Origin: Thermodesulfobacteriota bacterium
GTDB lineage: Bacteria; Desulfobacterota_D; UBA1144
Assembly (NCBI GenBank): GCA_030835345.1
Contig: JAURPH010000003.1
Span: forward strand, 98,124-162,123
Direction of reading: 5' to 3'
DNA length: 64,000 nt
Shown: positions 28,843-39,438 of the stretch, piece by piece
How positions within the stretch are numbered: the first letter of the stretch is position 1
How the letters are laid out: every line of letters begins with the position of its first letter
Made by a program: the position numbers and the translations under genes
The notes under the pieces: generated by a model
Told to the model about the DNA's origin: nothing
Databases searched by the model: none
The model's input: only the letters and a program-made list of their open reading frames with translations

Positions 28843-29795
28843 GCCTTATATTAGAAGAAATAACTGAAAATACATTAGAATTTGAAGATATTACATCTTT
28901 TAGAATTTTATCAGGTGTTGAAAATGTAAATTTAAAATACATTGGTGAAATTTTGAAGTTGGAAATCCATTCGCGTGGATGTGAAATTAAAATCAATGGT
29001 AATAAAAGTAATGTAGAAAAAGCCACTGAATTATTTACACAATTTTATCAAATAATTAAGAAAGGGTATCATCCTAAGCAAAAAGATTTTGAGTCGGGGC
29101 TAAATATTTTAGAAGACGATCAACATAATCTTGAAGAGATATTTCTTGACACTGTTTGCTTGACTACTGATAGAAAGACGATAGCACCAAAAAGCATTAA
29201 TCAAAAACTTTACATTGACTCAATAAGAAAGAATGACCTAGTCTTTGGTATTGGCCCTGCCGGAACTGGTAAAACCTATTTGGCAGTAGCCATGGCTGTT
29301 TCATATTTAAATTTAAAAAAAGTAAAAAAGATTATATTAACAAGACCTGCTGTGGAAGCTGGAGAAAAATTAGGCTTTCTACCAGGAGACTTAAATGAAA
29401 AAGTTGATCCATATTTAAGACCATTGTTTGATGCCTTGAATGAAATGATTGATCCTGAACGAATTGCAAGGCTAATTGATAGGTCCATAATTGAAATAGC
29501 TCCGTTAGCTTTTATGAGAGGAAGAACATTAAATGATTCTTTTATAATTTTAGATGAAGCACAAAATACAACGACCTCTCAAATGAAGATGTTTCTTACA
29601 AGATTGGGTTTTAATTCAAAAACAATAATTACCGGGGACATCACTCAAATAGACTTGGAAAAAAATGTAAAATCTGGATTGATTGAAGCCCAATCTTTAT
29701 TAAATAATATTAATGGTATAGCTTTCAGTTCGTTTTCTAACAATGATGTTATAAGGCACCCATTAGTTAAGAAAATTATAGATGCCTACAAATAA
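28839..29795 (+). CDS. phoH: PhoH-family ATPase
   Basis: FGIGPAGTGKTYLAVAMAV, RPAVEAGEKLGFLPGD, FIILDEAQNTT, GDITQIDL. Confidence 0.95.
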   Translation: MSLILEEITENTLEFEDITSFRILSGVENVNLKYIGEILKLEIHSRGCEIKINGNKSNVEKATELFTQFYQIIKKGYHPKQKDFESGLNILEDDQHNLEEIFLDTVCLTTDRKTIAPKSINQKLYIDSIRKNDLVFGIGPAGTGKTYLAVAMAVSYLNLKKVKKIILTRPAVEAGEKLGFLPGDLNEKVDPYLRPLFDALNEMIDPERIARLIDRSIIEIAPLAFMRGRTLNDSFIILDEAQNTTTSQMKMFLTRLGFNSKTIITGDITQIDLEKNVKSGLIEAQSLLNNINGIAFSSFSNNDVIRHPLVKKIIDAYK

Positions 29796-31060
29796 AGTAT
29801 CTGGTCTCTTTCAGGACCCACAGAAACCATTGAAATTTTAACATTCAGATAATTCTCAATATATTTTATAAAATTAATCAAATTTTTGGGTGGATTCTTT
29901 TTATTTAAATCATCTACTTTCCATGATTTAAAATTTTTATAAACGGGAACTACTTTATCTAAATTGTCTAGATTCTGTGGAAATTTTTTAATGAGTTGCT
30001 TACCTATTCTATATCCAGTACAAAGTTTTATCGTATCGAACATCGAGAGTATATCAGCTTTTGTAATAACTAATTCATCTAATCCACATATAGCTACTGA
30101 ATGTCTTAATGCAACTAAATCAAGCCATCCACACCTGCGAGGCCTTCCTGTTGTTGCACCATATTCTGCACCGAACTCTCTTAATGTAAGCCCTTTGTCA
30201 TCTAACATTTCAGTAGGAAAGGGACCATGGCCAACCCTTGTAGTATATGACTTTGAAATCCCTATTGATTTAGTGACTTTCGAATAAGGTATGCCAGTGC
30301 CGATTGAAGCATTAGCAGAAATTGTTGAAGAAGAAGTTACAAAAGGATAAGTACCAAAGTCAATATCAAGCATAACTCCTTGGGCTCCCTCAAACAATAT
30401 ACTTTTATTTTTTTGAGATGCTTTTTGCAAGTAATCTTCAGTGTCTGTTACAAACTCTTTTAGATATTTATATTGTCTGTTCAAATCACTTAAAACTTTT
30501 TTTAAACCAAAGCTTTTTTGTTTAAAAACTCTAACTAAAATTTTATTTTTTTCGTTAAGCGACATGGACAATTTACTATATAAGGATTTTTTATCTTGAA
30601 GATCTATAAAGCGAATTCCTTGCCTTGATATTTTATCTTCGTAACATGGACCAATTCCTCTACCAGTTGTTCCAATTGCATTTTTTCCTCTTATTATCTC
30701 GCGTCCTTTATCTAATGCCTTATGGTGGGGCAAAATCAAATGAGCAAGATTACTTATTTTTAAGTTGTTTTTAGTGACCTTATAGCCTTTTTTTCTTAAC
30801 TGCTTTATTTCATCAACTAAAACTGATGGATCTATAACTGTTCCATTACCAATTACTGAAACCTTACCTTTTCTGAGAACACCTGAAGGAATATGATGAA
30901 GAACTATTTTTTTATCCTTTACTATTATAGTATGTCCAGCATTGCTTCCACCTTGAAACCTCACAATAATATTAAATTTTTCAGATAATAAATCTATAAT
31001 TCTACCTTTCCCTTCATCACCCCATTGTGCACCAACAACTACAATATTTTCTTTTATCAT
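29786..31060 (-). CDS. purA: Adenylosuccinate synthetase
   Basis: GAQWGDEGKGRIIDLL, QGGSNAGHTI, GTTGRGIGPCYEDK, TTGRPRRCGWLD. Confidence 0.97.
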   Translation of the reverse strand: MIKENIVVVGAQWGDEGKGRIIDLLSEKFNIIVRFQGGSNAGHTIIVKDKKIVLHHIPSGVLRKGKVSVIGNGTVIDPSVLVDEIKQLRKKGYKVTKNNLKISNLAHLILPHHKALDKGREIIRGKNAIGTTGRGIGPCYEDKISRQGIRFIDLQDKKSLYSKLSMSLNEKNKILVRVFKQKSFGLKKVLSDLNRQYKYLKEFVTDTEDYLQKASQKNKSILFEGAQGVMLDIDFGTYPFVTSSSTISANASIGTGIPYSKVTKSIGISKSYTTRVGHGPFPTEMLDDKGLTLREFGAEYGATTGRPRRCGWLDLVALRHSVAICGLDELVITKADILSMFDTIKLCTGYRIGKQLIKKFPQNLDNLDKVVPVYKNFKSWKVDDLNKKNPPKNLINFIKYIENYLNVKISMVSVGPERDQILYL

Positions 31061-32275
31061 TTAAATTTCTTCCTCAGATAATTCTTCAAAAGTATCAAAT
31101 CTGGCTAACAAATTATTACCCTCATCTAACAACTTAATTTTTTTTAATTTATCAACTTTGATTAACAACTGGTAACTAATATTGCTAATGTATTTTGATT
31201 CAACAATTCTGACCTGAAAGGCCTGATTCGCAAAAAAATCCTTAATTTTATATGCCAAAGATATATCTTGATTGTTTTTTAACTCAATTACCGCAAGGGG
31301 CTGACTTAAGGTATCAAATTTAATATTTTCTATAATTGGTAATACATTTAAAGCAAAGCCCATTGCAGGAACATTCAATCCATAATTCGAAAGAAGATTA
31401 TTGTATCTACCCCCAGACATAATATTATCTTTAATTTCAGAAACACTTATATCAAAAGTCACATTTGAATAGTAATTAAAATCTCTAACATCCAGCAAGT
31501 CCAATACACATTCTATCTCCGGATTAATATTTTCTAACTCTTGTTTTAAAAAACTAATATCTTTTATTTCTTTTTGTATAACCTTAGGTAGAGACCCTAA
31601 TTTGATTTTTTTGTTCAATGCAAAGGGCATAACAATTTTCTTTATAAATTCTTTCTCTCTTTTTGGTACAACTTTTGATTTTGACAAAAGACTTATTGAA
31701 TCAAAATCTTTTTTATAAAATAATGTTTTAATTTGATCTTTGGAAAATTCTAATTTTGAAAGTATGTAATTTACTAAGAGTGAAGAATTAATTGTAACAA
31801 CTTGCCTGGGAAACCCTAATTTTTTTAAAATCTGTGATCCGAGCTGGATTAATTCCAAATCATTGACCACACCCTCAGTTCCAATTGATTCACAACCTAT
31901 TTGAAAAATTTCTCTTGGTTCTTTATTAGAATCAAGATTGTTTCTTATTATTCTTTCAGAATAACTAAGCCTTGTAGGTAAATCTTCTTTTGAAAAATTT
32001 GATGCCACATATCTAGCAATTTGAGGTGTTGTATCAGATCTTAAACCCAAAACATCTCCTGATAAAGGATCAACCATTTTCATTATTTTCTTTGTATCAT
32101 CATCTTTTGATCCGATAGCAATAGAGTCGATATTTTCAAATAGAGGTGTTACGACTTTTTCATATCCATTTGTTTCAACTTCCATGAAAAAAATCTCTTT
32201 GACATAATCAAGCTTTTTTATTGTATCTAATGAATAGTCCTTAATACCTAAGGGCAATGAAATATTTTTTATCAT
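31061..32275 (-). CDS. hisZ: HisRS-like ATP phosphoribosyltransferase regulatory subunit
   Basis: Class II HisRS-like fold motifs (GLRSDTTPQIARYV, REIFQIGCESIG) with a short divergent C-terminus; next to purA. Confidence 0.8.
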   Translation of the reverse strand: MIKNISLPLGIKDYSLDTIKKLDYVKEIFFMEVETNGYEKVVTPLFENIDSIAIGSKDDDTKKIMKMVDPLSGDVLGLRSDTTPQIARYVASNFSKEDLPTRLSYSERIIRNNLDSNKEPREIFQIGCESIGTEGVVNDLELIQLGSQILKKLGFPRQVVTINSSLLVNYILSKLEFSKDQIKTLFYKKDFDSISLLSKSKVVPKREKEFIKKIVMPFALNKKIKLGSLPKVIQKEIKDISFLKQELENINPEIECVLDLLDVRDFNYYSNVTFDISVSEIKDNIMSGGRYNNLLSNYGLNVPAMGFALNVLPIIENIKFDTLSQPLAVIELKNNQDISLAYKIKDFFANQAFQVRIVESKYISNISYQLLIKVDKLKKIKLLDEGNNLLARFDTFEELSEEEI

Positions 32276-33870
32276 TTAAAAATCACTTGTTCTATACTTT
32301 TAACTTCATCCATATTGGCAATAAATTCAAGTGTCTCTTCATCAACTGGTGAATCAACAGAAATAAAAGCTAATGCAAAACCAGTGTTATTATCCAACTG
32401 ATTACTTAAATAAAGTCTATTAATATTAATTTCTTTTTTTCCTAACGCATTACCAAGCAATCCTATAACTCCTGGCTTATCGTCGTTTTCAATCATCAAA
32501 ATATTACCTTCAGGAATAAGGTCTAAGCTATGATTATTAAACCTAGTAAATCTAGACTCCTTCTTACCAAAAGTGGATCCAGATATTGAGAATTCAGTAT
32601 TGTCTGTTTTAACAATAACCCTTATAAGGCTTGAAAAGTCGCTTGAAGAAGAAAGCTTTGTCTCTGTTAACTTTATACCTCTTTCTTCGGCAATAAGGGG
32701 AGCATTAACAAATGTTACGGGAGCACTCATTATAGGGCTCAAATAACCCTTTAAAACTGATATTGTTAAAGGTGCGACATTAGACTCTGTAATCAAGCCA
32801 CTATATTCTACTGCAATATGTTCAACTCCGGACTTACAAATTTGACCCATAAAACTACCCAATCTTTCTGACAACTCAAGAAAAGGTTGTATTTTAGATA
32901 AAACTTCTAAATTCATCGATGGCATATTAACAGCATTGATAACAACTTCATTGTTCACATATTCAATAACTTGTTCTGCCATAGCAATTCCTACCTTAGT
33001 CTGAGCCTCTTGTGTGGATGCTCCAAGATGAGGAGTAAAAACAATATTTTTCTCTTTTTCAAAAATTGGTGATTTGAAATCAGGGGGCTCTGGTTCATAT
33101 ACATCAATGGCAAAACCTCCAACCTTACCCGAATCTAAAGCTTCTGCTATATCTTCTTCATTAACTATGCCGCCTCTAGCACAGTTAATAATTATTACAC
33201 CATCCTTCATTAAATTTATTGAGCCTTTAGAAATTAAATTTTTTGTTCCTGATGTTAGTGGTGTGTGAACTGTAATAATATCAGCATCTTTAAAGACTTC
33301 CTCCATGTCAACTAAATCTACGGGCATATTTAAATTTGTGTCTTTTGAAATAAATGGATCATGTGCAATTACCTTCATGCCGATACCTAAAGCACGTTCT
33401 GCTACTAGCCTTCCAATGTTTCCAAGACCAATAACACCAAAGGTTTTCCCATATAATTCCTTGCCTTGAAAATTTGATCTTTCCCACTTTTTGTCTTTCA
33501 TTGATGCAAAAGCCTGAGGAATATTACGAACTAAAGAGAAAAGAAGGGCAATAGTATGCTCAGCAGTAGTTATAGCATTGGCTGAAGGAGTGTTCATTAC
33601 TATAATACCTTTTTTGGATGCAGCAGATACATCAACATTGTCTACACCTATACCTGCTCTACCAATTAATCTAAAATTATCATCTAAAATATCAATTATC
33701 TCAGAATCCATTTTAGTAGCACTTCTTATTATTACTGCTTGATAGTTATTAATTATTGACTTTAACTCTTCTCTGTCAGTTTTTTTTCTAACATCCACCT
33801 CTATTTCGGGATATTTTGCAAATAATTCAAGCCCTTCTTTTGAAAGACCATCAGTAACTAAAATTTTCAA
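32272..33870 (-). CDS. serA: D-3-phosphoglycerate dehydrogenase (TTG start, SD GGAGG)
   Basis: GRAGIGVDNVD, GKTFGVIGLGNIGRLVAERA, NCARGGIVNEEDI, C-terminal ACT domain. Confidence 0.95.
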   Translation of the reverse strand: MKILVTDGLSKEGLELFAKYPEIEVDVRKKTDREELKSIINNYQAVIIRSATKMDSEIIDILDDNFRLIGRAGIGVDNVDVSAASKKGIIVMNTPSANAITTAEHTIALLFSLVRNIPQAFASMKDKKWERSNFQGKELYGKTFGVIGLGNIGRLVAERALGIGMKVIAHDPFISKDTNLNMPVDLVDMEEVFKDADIITVHTPLTSGTKNLISKGSINLMKDGVIIINCARGGIVNEEDIAEALDSGKVGGFAIDVYEPEPPDFKSPIFEKEKNIVFTPHLGASTQEAQTKVGIAMAEQVIEYVNNEVVINAVNMPSMNLEVLSKIQPFLELSERLGSFMGQICKSGVEHIAVEYSGLITESNVAPLTISVLKGYLSPIMSAPVTFVNAPLIAEERGIKLTETKLSSSSDFSSLIRVIVKTDNTEFSISGSTFGKKESRFTRFNNHSLDLIPEGNILMIENDDKPGVIGLLGNALGKKEININRLYLSNQLDNNTGFALAFISVDSPVDEETLEFIANMDEVKSIEQVIFK

Positions 33871-33937
33871 TTAAATTCCTCCAAGTTTACGAAATAAAAA
33901 TATTTCAGAAATAAGTATATATCAAACTTTAACCAAA

Positions 33938-33966
33938 TTGATAAAATATTTTACAAGGTATAAGAT
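33938..33966 (+). promoter_or_regulatory. Predicted tatC promoter TTGATA-17 nt-TAAGAT, -10 6 nt before the GTG start
   Basis: -35 33938-33943, -10 33961-33966, GTG 33973. Confidence 0.5.
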
Positions 33967-33972
33967 TAAATA

Positions 33973-34701
33973 GTGGATAACGAAAAAAAGCTTACTTTTA
34001 TTGAACACTTCGGAGTGCTAAGAAAAAGTTTTATAAGAATAGTGATTTTTCTTATTGTTTTTTTTATTCCATGTTTCTACTTTAGGGATATCCTAATGGA
34101 TCTTTCATTGCACCCAATTTTAGAGACACTTCCAAAAGATTCTAAAATCATATTTTCAAAACCAACTGAGGGTCTTGCCACTAACATAAAACTTGCCTTC
34201 TTAACTAGTATTGTATTAACAACCCCACTAATAATTTATGAAATTTGGTCCTTCATTAAACCTGCTCTTTATGAAAATGAAAGATATTTTTCAGCAATAA
34301 TAATCTTATTGGGAACATCGCTTTTTTTACTTGGATCTTTTTTTTGTTTTTTATTTGTTGCTCCAGTAGCATTCAATATCCTGCTCAACGAATATACAAC
34401 CGAGGTAATTACAGCTTTCCCAAATATTTCAGAGACCATTGGATTTTTATCATCTTTAATTTTAAGTTTTGGAATCATATTTGAATACCCTTTAATAATT
34501 TATCTTTTATCCAAACTAGGTTTAACATCTGCTAGCTTCCTTGCATCAAAGAGGAAATATGCTGTGCTCATATGCACTATTTGTTCAGCTATTTTAACTC
34601 CGACGACTGATGTTATATCAATGATGTTCATGCTAATACCTCTTTTAGTTTTTTATGAAATAGGGGTACTAATTGCAAAAATAACAAGAAAGAGAAATTG
34701 A
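33973..34701 (+). CDS. tatC: Sec-independent protein translocase TatC
   Basis: FIEHFGVLRKSFIR, six TM helices, FSKPTEGLATNIKLAF, FGIIFEYPLIIYLL, AILTPTTDVISM. Confidence 0.93.
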   Translation: MDNEKKLTFIEHFGVLRKSFIRIVIFLIVFFIPCFYFRDILMDLSLHPILETLPKDSKIIFSKPTEGLATNIKLAFLTSIVLTTPLIIYEIWSFIKPALYENERYFSAIIILLGTSLFLLGSFFCFLFVAPVAFNILLNEYTTEVITAFPNISETIGFLSSLILSFGIIFEYPLIIYLLSKLGLTSASFLASKRKYAVLICTICSAILTPTTDVISMMFMLIPLLVFYEIGVLIAKITRKRN

Positions 34702-34753
34702 TAAGGGCAAGTATTTATGTAAGATTTATATTTAGAATTTGTGGGGGTTACTT

Positions 34754-35905
34754 ATGGAATATGAAAAATTAGTTTCATCTAAATATGTAGAAGAATTTGT
34801 TATTGGTGAGGAACTTCATCACGGATGTGTTCAAATTACTCCATACAGAAACAAGGAGTATATAAAAAAATTTAAAAAATCATTCTTATATGGTTTAAAT
34901 TCAGAATATCAAAATAACCTTGGATATAATGATCCAGAAAACTCATCAAAGAAACAAAAATTTAACATTGAATATCCCGGCCTAGTAAGCCAAGGCTACA
35001 TATTTAATGTGGGTTTTGGATTGAGTGTTCATGATATTTCTTACAATGCAATCGCAAACCTATCTTATAAAAATCTTACGTATGGTGAGCCTGTATATGA
35101 AGGAGACATTCTATTTGGAAAGTCAAAAGTTATTGGAATAGAAGTAAAAAAAGATGGGGCCTCTAATGGCTCGGTTCAGGTTAAAACAACTATTACAAAT
35201 CAAAACGATGAAATGGTTCTTGAATATGTTAGACAAGTTTTACTTAGAACATCACCTGGTACAAAAATTAATATAAAATCAGAGCTTGAAGCTCAACCAG
35301 ACACAATTGATATAAATAAGGTGAAACTTCCTAGGGTATTTACAAATCTTAGCAATCAAAGTCTGGGTGAAAATGGTAAAAAATTTGAAGATTTAAAAGT
35401 TGGAGAGCTATATAGAGGCACATTTGAAAAATCTATAAGCTTGGTTGATTTCTCATGGCTTCAGATTTCAACACTTAATGACGCCAGTGTTCATCATACT
35501 CCTAGTTCCAATTTTATTGGCTATGGGGGTGCAATAAAATCTACTGTAGAAGGATCAATCAGTGAGCATATTCCTCATGCATATTTTATAGGAATGAACA
35601 GTGGATCTCACGATGCCCCAACATACCCTGGAGATATTGTTCAAAATATGTTCGCATCTGACGATGCTGATGATGAAAAAATTAGCGGTAGCTTTAAAAT
35701 AATTGAAAAACTTGATCATGAATCAAGAGAAGATTTCGGTATTATCAAAATTGAGTTAATTGGTGAGAAAACAATAACTGAAGCCAGTATGAAAGCATAT
35801 GAGAAAAGTGGCTTTAAAGGAATAGGGAATATTAAAGATGGGAAAATTCGAGTTTTAACCATGGAAATGTTACTTGCAGTTCCAAAAGGAGTAGCTTTTC
35901 AATAA
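34754..35905 (+). CDS. Tandem MaoC/hotdog-fold enoyl-CoA hydratase, 2-methylfumaryl(mesaconyl)-CoA hydratase-like
   Basis: FNVGFGLSVHDISYNAIANLSYKNLTYGEPVYEGDILFGKSKVIGIE...NQNDEMVLEYVRQVLLR resembles Mch-type double-hotdog hydratases as I recall them; ATG 34754 preferred over TTG 34739. Confidence 0.7.
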   Translation: MEYEKLVSSKYVEEFVIGEELHHGCVQITPYRNKEYIKKFKKSFLYGLNSEYQNNLGYNDPENSSKKQKFNIEYPGLVSQGYIFNVGFGLSVHDISYNAIANLSYKNLTYGEPVYEGDILFGKSKVIGIEVKKDGASNGSVQVKTTITNQNDEMVLEYVRQVLLRTSPGTKINIKSELEAQPDTIDINKVKLPRVFTNLSNQSLGENGKKFEDLKVGELYRGTFEKSISLVDFSWLQISTLNDASVHHTPSSNFIGYGGAIKSTVEGSISEHIPHAYFIGMNSGSHDAPTYPGDIVQNMFASDDADDEKISGSFKIIEKLDHESREDFGIIKIELIGEKTITEASMKAYEKSGFKGIGNIKDGKIRVLTMEMLLAVPKGVAFQ

Positions 35906-37602
35906 TGTCAAAAAAATACGAAAAAAAAGATTTGCAACATCCAGTTGATTATAATTGGAAAACAGAATTTGATTATTTTTGGAATACAAAAAGTGATCAG
36001 AAAAATTGGATTTTACCAAAGGTACTAAAAGATCAAGCAACAAAAAATCCAGACAAGGATTTCTTGCAATTCAGTTATGGAAACCCACTTACTTTTTCAG
36101 AGGTTAATACCAAAGCAAATCAAATTGCTAACTCATTATCAAAATTGGGTGTAGAAAAAGGAGATAAAGTTTCAGTTTATATGCCTAATTCTTTAGAAAT
36201 CTGCTTAGCATGGTTTGGAATTCTTAAAAATGGTTCTGTTATGGTTCCGATAAATACAGCATATGTCATGGATTTCCTTCAATATATAATCGAAAGTTCG
36301 GATTCAAAAGTAATCATTATTGCAGAAGAATTTATGGATAGATTGAAAAATATTCAAGATAGAATTCCTTTGATTGAAAATGTCATTGTATGGCCAAGGG
36401 AGAGCAAGGATAATCTTGAATTAATGGGATACAAAGGTTCCAAAGTCCAATCCTGGAATGATTTTGTAAAAAATGGTGGAAAAGAAGAACCAAGTGTTGA
36501 GCTAACTCATCTAGATCATGCAAGACTTATGTATACATCTGGGACAACTGGTAGATCAAAAGGAGTCGTTAGACCCTGTGCGGCTGATTATTCATCTGCA
36601 ATGAATTATTCTCTAGTTATGGATTTAACTGAAGATGATACTGTTTTTACCTGCCTACCTCTTTTTCATTCAAATGGAATGGTCATGGGAGTTTACCCTG
36701 CTATGATTCAAGGATGCAAAGTTGTTGTTGAAGAAAAGTATTCGGCTAGTAATTTTTGGAAATGGATGAAAGATTTTAAAATTACAAAATTTAATCTTGT
36801 AGGTGTAATGTCATATTTTATGTGGAATGCTCCTGTAGTGCCTGAAGAAAAAGATCATAATGTAGAGCTAGTATTAGGAAGCCCTGCTCCTCACGATATT
36901 ATTGAAGAATTCATGGAAAGGTTCAATATCAAATTTATGGAGGGCTATGGGCTTACTGAAGTAGGTCAGTGTACTTTTATGAGACCTGGGGAACCCTTTA
37001 GGATTGGCTCATGTGGTAAAGAATCCCCTGGTTATGAAATTAAAATTGTTAATCCAGAGACTGATGAAGAGCTTCCACCAAATACTCCTGGAGAATTAGT
37101 TCTTAGGCCAAGGATTCCAAATATTTGCCTTCACTATTACCATAAAATGCCAGAAAAAACTGTTTCTGATTTTAGAAATTTTTGGTTTCACACTGGTGAT
37201 TTGTGCAGAAAAGACGAAGATGGATACATTTTCTTCATGGATAGAGTGAAAGATTATATAAGAAGAAGGGGTGAGAATATCAGTTCATTTGAAGTTGAAA
37301 ATATGGTTTCTTCACATCCAAATATTTCTGAAGCTGCAGCTATTGCGGTTAAAGTTAGCGAAGAGGGCAGATATTCTGAAGATGAAGTAATGATTGTAGT
37401 TGTTCTTGAAGAAGGAAAAGACTTAGCACCTGAAGAAATAATTGAATACCTTAAACCTATTATGCCAAAATTTATGATTCCAAGATTTATTAAATTTAGA
37501 GATAACTTACCAAAGACCCCCACAAACAGGGTACAAAAAGTTAAATTAAGAGAGGAAGGTGTCACAAGTGACACCTGGGACTCTCTCAAAAATAAAAACT
37601 AA
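35905..37602 (+). CDS. Acyl-CoA synthetase/AMP-dependent ligase (CaiC-like)
   Basis: YTSGTTGRSKGVVRP, GYGLTEVGQ, FHTGDLCRKDEDGYIFFMDRVKDYIRRRGENIS, PKTPTNRVQK. Confidence 0.92.
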   Translation: MSKKYEKKDLQHPVDYNWKTEFDYFWNTKSDQKNWILPKVLKDQATKNPDKDFLQFSYGNPLTFSEVNTKANQIANSLSKLGVEKGDKVSVYMPNSLEICLAWFGILKNGSVMVPINTAYVMDFLQYIIESSDSKVIIIAEEFMDRLKNIQDRIPLIENVIVWPRESKDNLELMGYKGSKVQSWNDFVKNGGKEEPSVELTHLDHARLMYTSGTTGRSKGVVRPCAADYSSAMNYSLVMDLTEDDTVFTCLPLFHSNGMVMGVYPAMIQGCKVVVEEKYSASNFWKWMKDFKITKFNLVGVMSYFMWNAPVVPEEKDHNVELVLGSPAPHDIIEEFMERFNIKFMEGYGLTEVGQCTFMRPGEPFRIGSCGKESPGYEIKIVNPETDEELPPNTPGELVLRPRIPNICLHYYHKMPEKTVSDFRNFWFHTGDLCRKDEDGYIFFMDRVKDYIRRRGENISSFEVENMVSSHPNISEAAAIAVKVSEEGRYSEDEVMIVVVLEEGKDLAPEEIIEYLKPIMPKFMIPRFIKFRDNLPKTPTNRVQKVKLREEGVTSDTWDSLKNKN

Positions 37603-38942
37603 TCCTTATCCCAAGGATATTTCTTTATTGGTTTTTGTGTATAAGGGTTTTCCTTTTCAGGTTGGAAATATTTGAAAGTATTAACATGCTGATCTGTGTA
37701 TGAACCCGGTGGATAGTACTTATCATAAAAGTCTAAATCTAGGTGTTGAGCTTGGAAAACAAGTCTCATATACATTGGGTCAACATTTGCCGGGAAAGAA
37801 CCATAGGTATCGTAAATATATTGTGCAACTGATTTAACTATTTCAATAGTAGTTTCAGTTGGTTTTGGAGCTTGCATTAAATGCTTATCTGGTTCTTCGT
37901 ATGGGAATGGCTTATCAGATTGCCATGCCGCCATTTTATGTTCTAACATTTTATCAAATGCATCACTCATATTGTCATAATAAGGTGGGCAATATGCTTC
38001 AAAGACTCCGTCTTTACCAACTGGTCTAGTCGGCCCTTGTTTTGGTTGTTCAAATCTAAAACCTAATCCTTTAAAGAGCTCAGGATTTGAGCCAAGAGTA
38101 AACCTAGGAATCAAGCCTGTGAATGTCCATCCGCCAAGACCTAATGCTTGCAATGCTAGATTCATATTTTGACAAATGAAAGCTTGTTCAACATTTAGTC
38201 CAGTTAAAATACGAACTTCTAAATCGTAAAGTGATAATTTAACTTCTTCTTTTATTCGACCAGTTTTAATCCATTTGTCTTGACCACATGATTTATTATT
38301 TATTGGATCCCAAATATTGAAGGCATATGTGCTGCTACAATATAGAAGCAATAAGTTTAAATATTCTTCTGTTATATCAGTTACTGGTATAAATGTTGTT
38401 GTACCAGCTTTATTAGTATTCCATTGATTAAAATCAAAAAGTCCTGGCATTTTATCTGGAAGATTAGCCCTTCCATCTTCAAGCTTTACTAAACTTTCTC
38501 TATAAAGCTCTAGTAACCTATCAACTTTATCATCTCTATCCATTCTAAAGAACATATCTAATTCTTTATCCTTAGGAACCATATGTTTTACATCTATAAA
38601 ATAAAGTCCTGAGTCATTGGTAAAAAATAATTCTGTTCCGTGATTGTTACAAGCTGATGGCCAAGTTCGACTAGTCCATTGACATAACAAATCAATTCCA
38701 TTTTCAGGCGGTAAATCAGCTAAACATAATCCGGTAAGTCCGGTTCCTGCCCAGACTAACATAGCCTCTTGAAACTCGGTTAAGGGTTCCGGGGGAATTG
38801 ATGACTTATGGGAAAGCGTACTGTCTGGAAGCTCCATACCTGTACCAAACCTTCTTGATCTTCTATTAAATATTGCTTCAAACAACGGATAGTTAAATGC
38901 AGCATCATAGTTAACTTTTCCATTTCCATTTTTCTTTGACAT
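37599..38942 (-). CDS. Uncharacterised protein, nitroreductase-like N-terminal motif
   Basis: Long intact ORF; ...IFNRRSRRFGTGM...EAMLVWAGTGLTG; NMNLALQALGLGGWTFTG resembles the nitroreductase LALQALGLG motif. Confidence 0.6.
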   Translation of the reverse strand: MSKKNGNGKVNYDAAFNYPLFEAIFNRRSRRFGTGMELPDSTLSHKSSIPPEPLTEFQEAMLVWAGTGLTGLCLADLPPENGIDLLCQWTSRTWPSACNNHGTELFFTNDSGLYFIDVKHMVPKDKELDMFFRMDRDDKVDRLLELYRESLVKLEDGRANLPDKMPGLFDFNQWNTNKAGTTTFIPVTDITEEYLNLLLLYCSSTYAFNIWDPINNKSCGQDKWIKTGRIKEEVKLSLYDLEVRILTGLNVEQAFICQNMNLALQALGLGGWTFTGLIPRFTLGSNPELFKGLGFRFEQPKQGPTRPVGKDGVFEAYCPPYYDNMSDAFDKMLEHKMAAWQSDKPFPYEEPDKHLMQAPKPTETTIEIVKSVAQYIYDTYGSFPANVDPMYMRLVFQAQHLDLDFYDKYYPPGSYTDQHVNTFKYFQPEKENPYTQKPIKKYPWDKD

Positions 38943-39001
38943 ATTATCACCTCTAAGTTGAAATAAATATTATAAATAAGTAAGATGGTTTTGGGAAATA
39001 T

Positions 39002-39427
39002 CTAATCTAAATTATTAGCCCTTTTTAATTCTTGTCTATTTAGCTCAGTTATGGCTAATTTAACAGTAGAAAGGCCGAGAGTAGAACATTTCGGTCTTGA
39101 TAAGGTTAATTCTTCTCCTAAAATCTCTGTCATTATTTCAGGTCCCATTTTAGAAACCTCATCCAAAGATTTTCCAATAACCAATTCAGAAATTATTGAG
39201 GTGCCAGCCTGACTGACTATGCACCCTTCTCCTTCAAATTTAAAATCTTTAATAATACCGTCTTCTACCTTAAGACAAATTGTAACTATATCTCCACACC
39301 CAGGGTTACCCCCATTCTGACATACACTATTTTGAACTTTATCAGCATCAGTAATAGTTCCTGAATTCCTTGGGTCCTCATAGTGATCGAGAATATAATC
39401 CATTAACTCTTGCTTATCTTGTGCCAT
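39002..39427 (-). CDS. IscU/SufU/NifU-N-type Fe-S scaffold
   Basis: Three ligand motifs NPGCGD, GEGCIVSQAGTS, RPKCSTLG. Confidence 0.88.
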   Translation of the reverse strand: MAQDKQELMDYILDHYEDPRNSGTITDADKVQNSVCQNGGNPGCGDIVTICLKVEDGIIKDFKFEGEGCIVSQAGTSIISELVIGKSLDEVSKMGPEIMTEILGEELTLSRPKCSTLGLSTVKLAITELNRQELKRANNLD

Positions 39428-39438
39428 AAAACAAAAAA

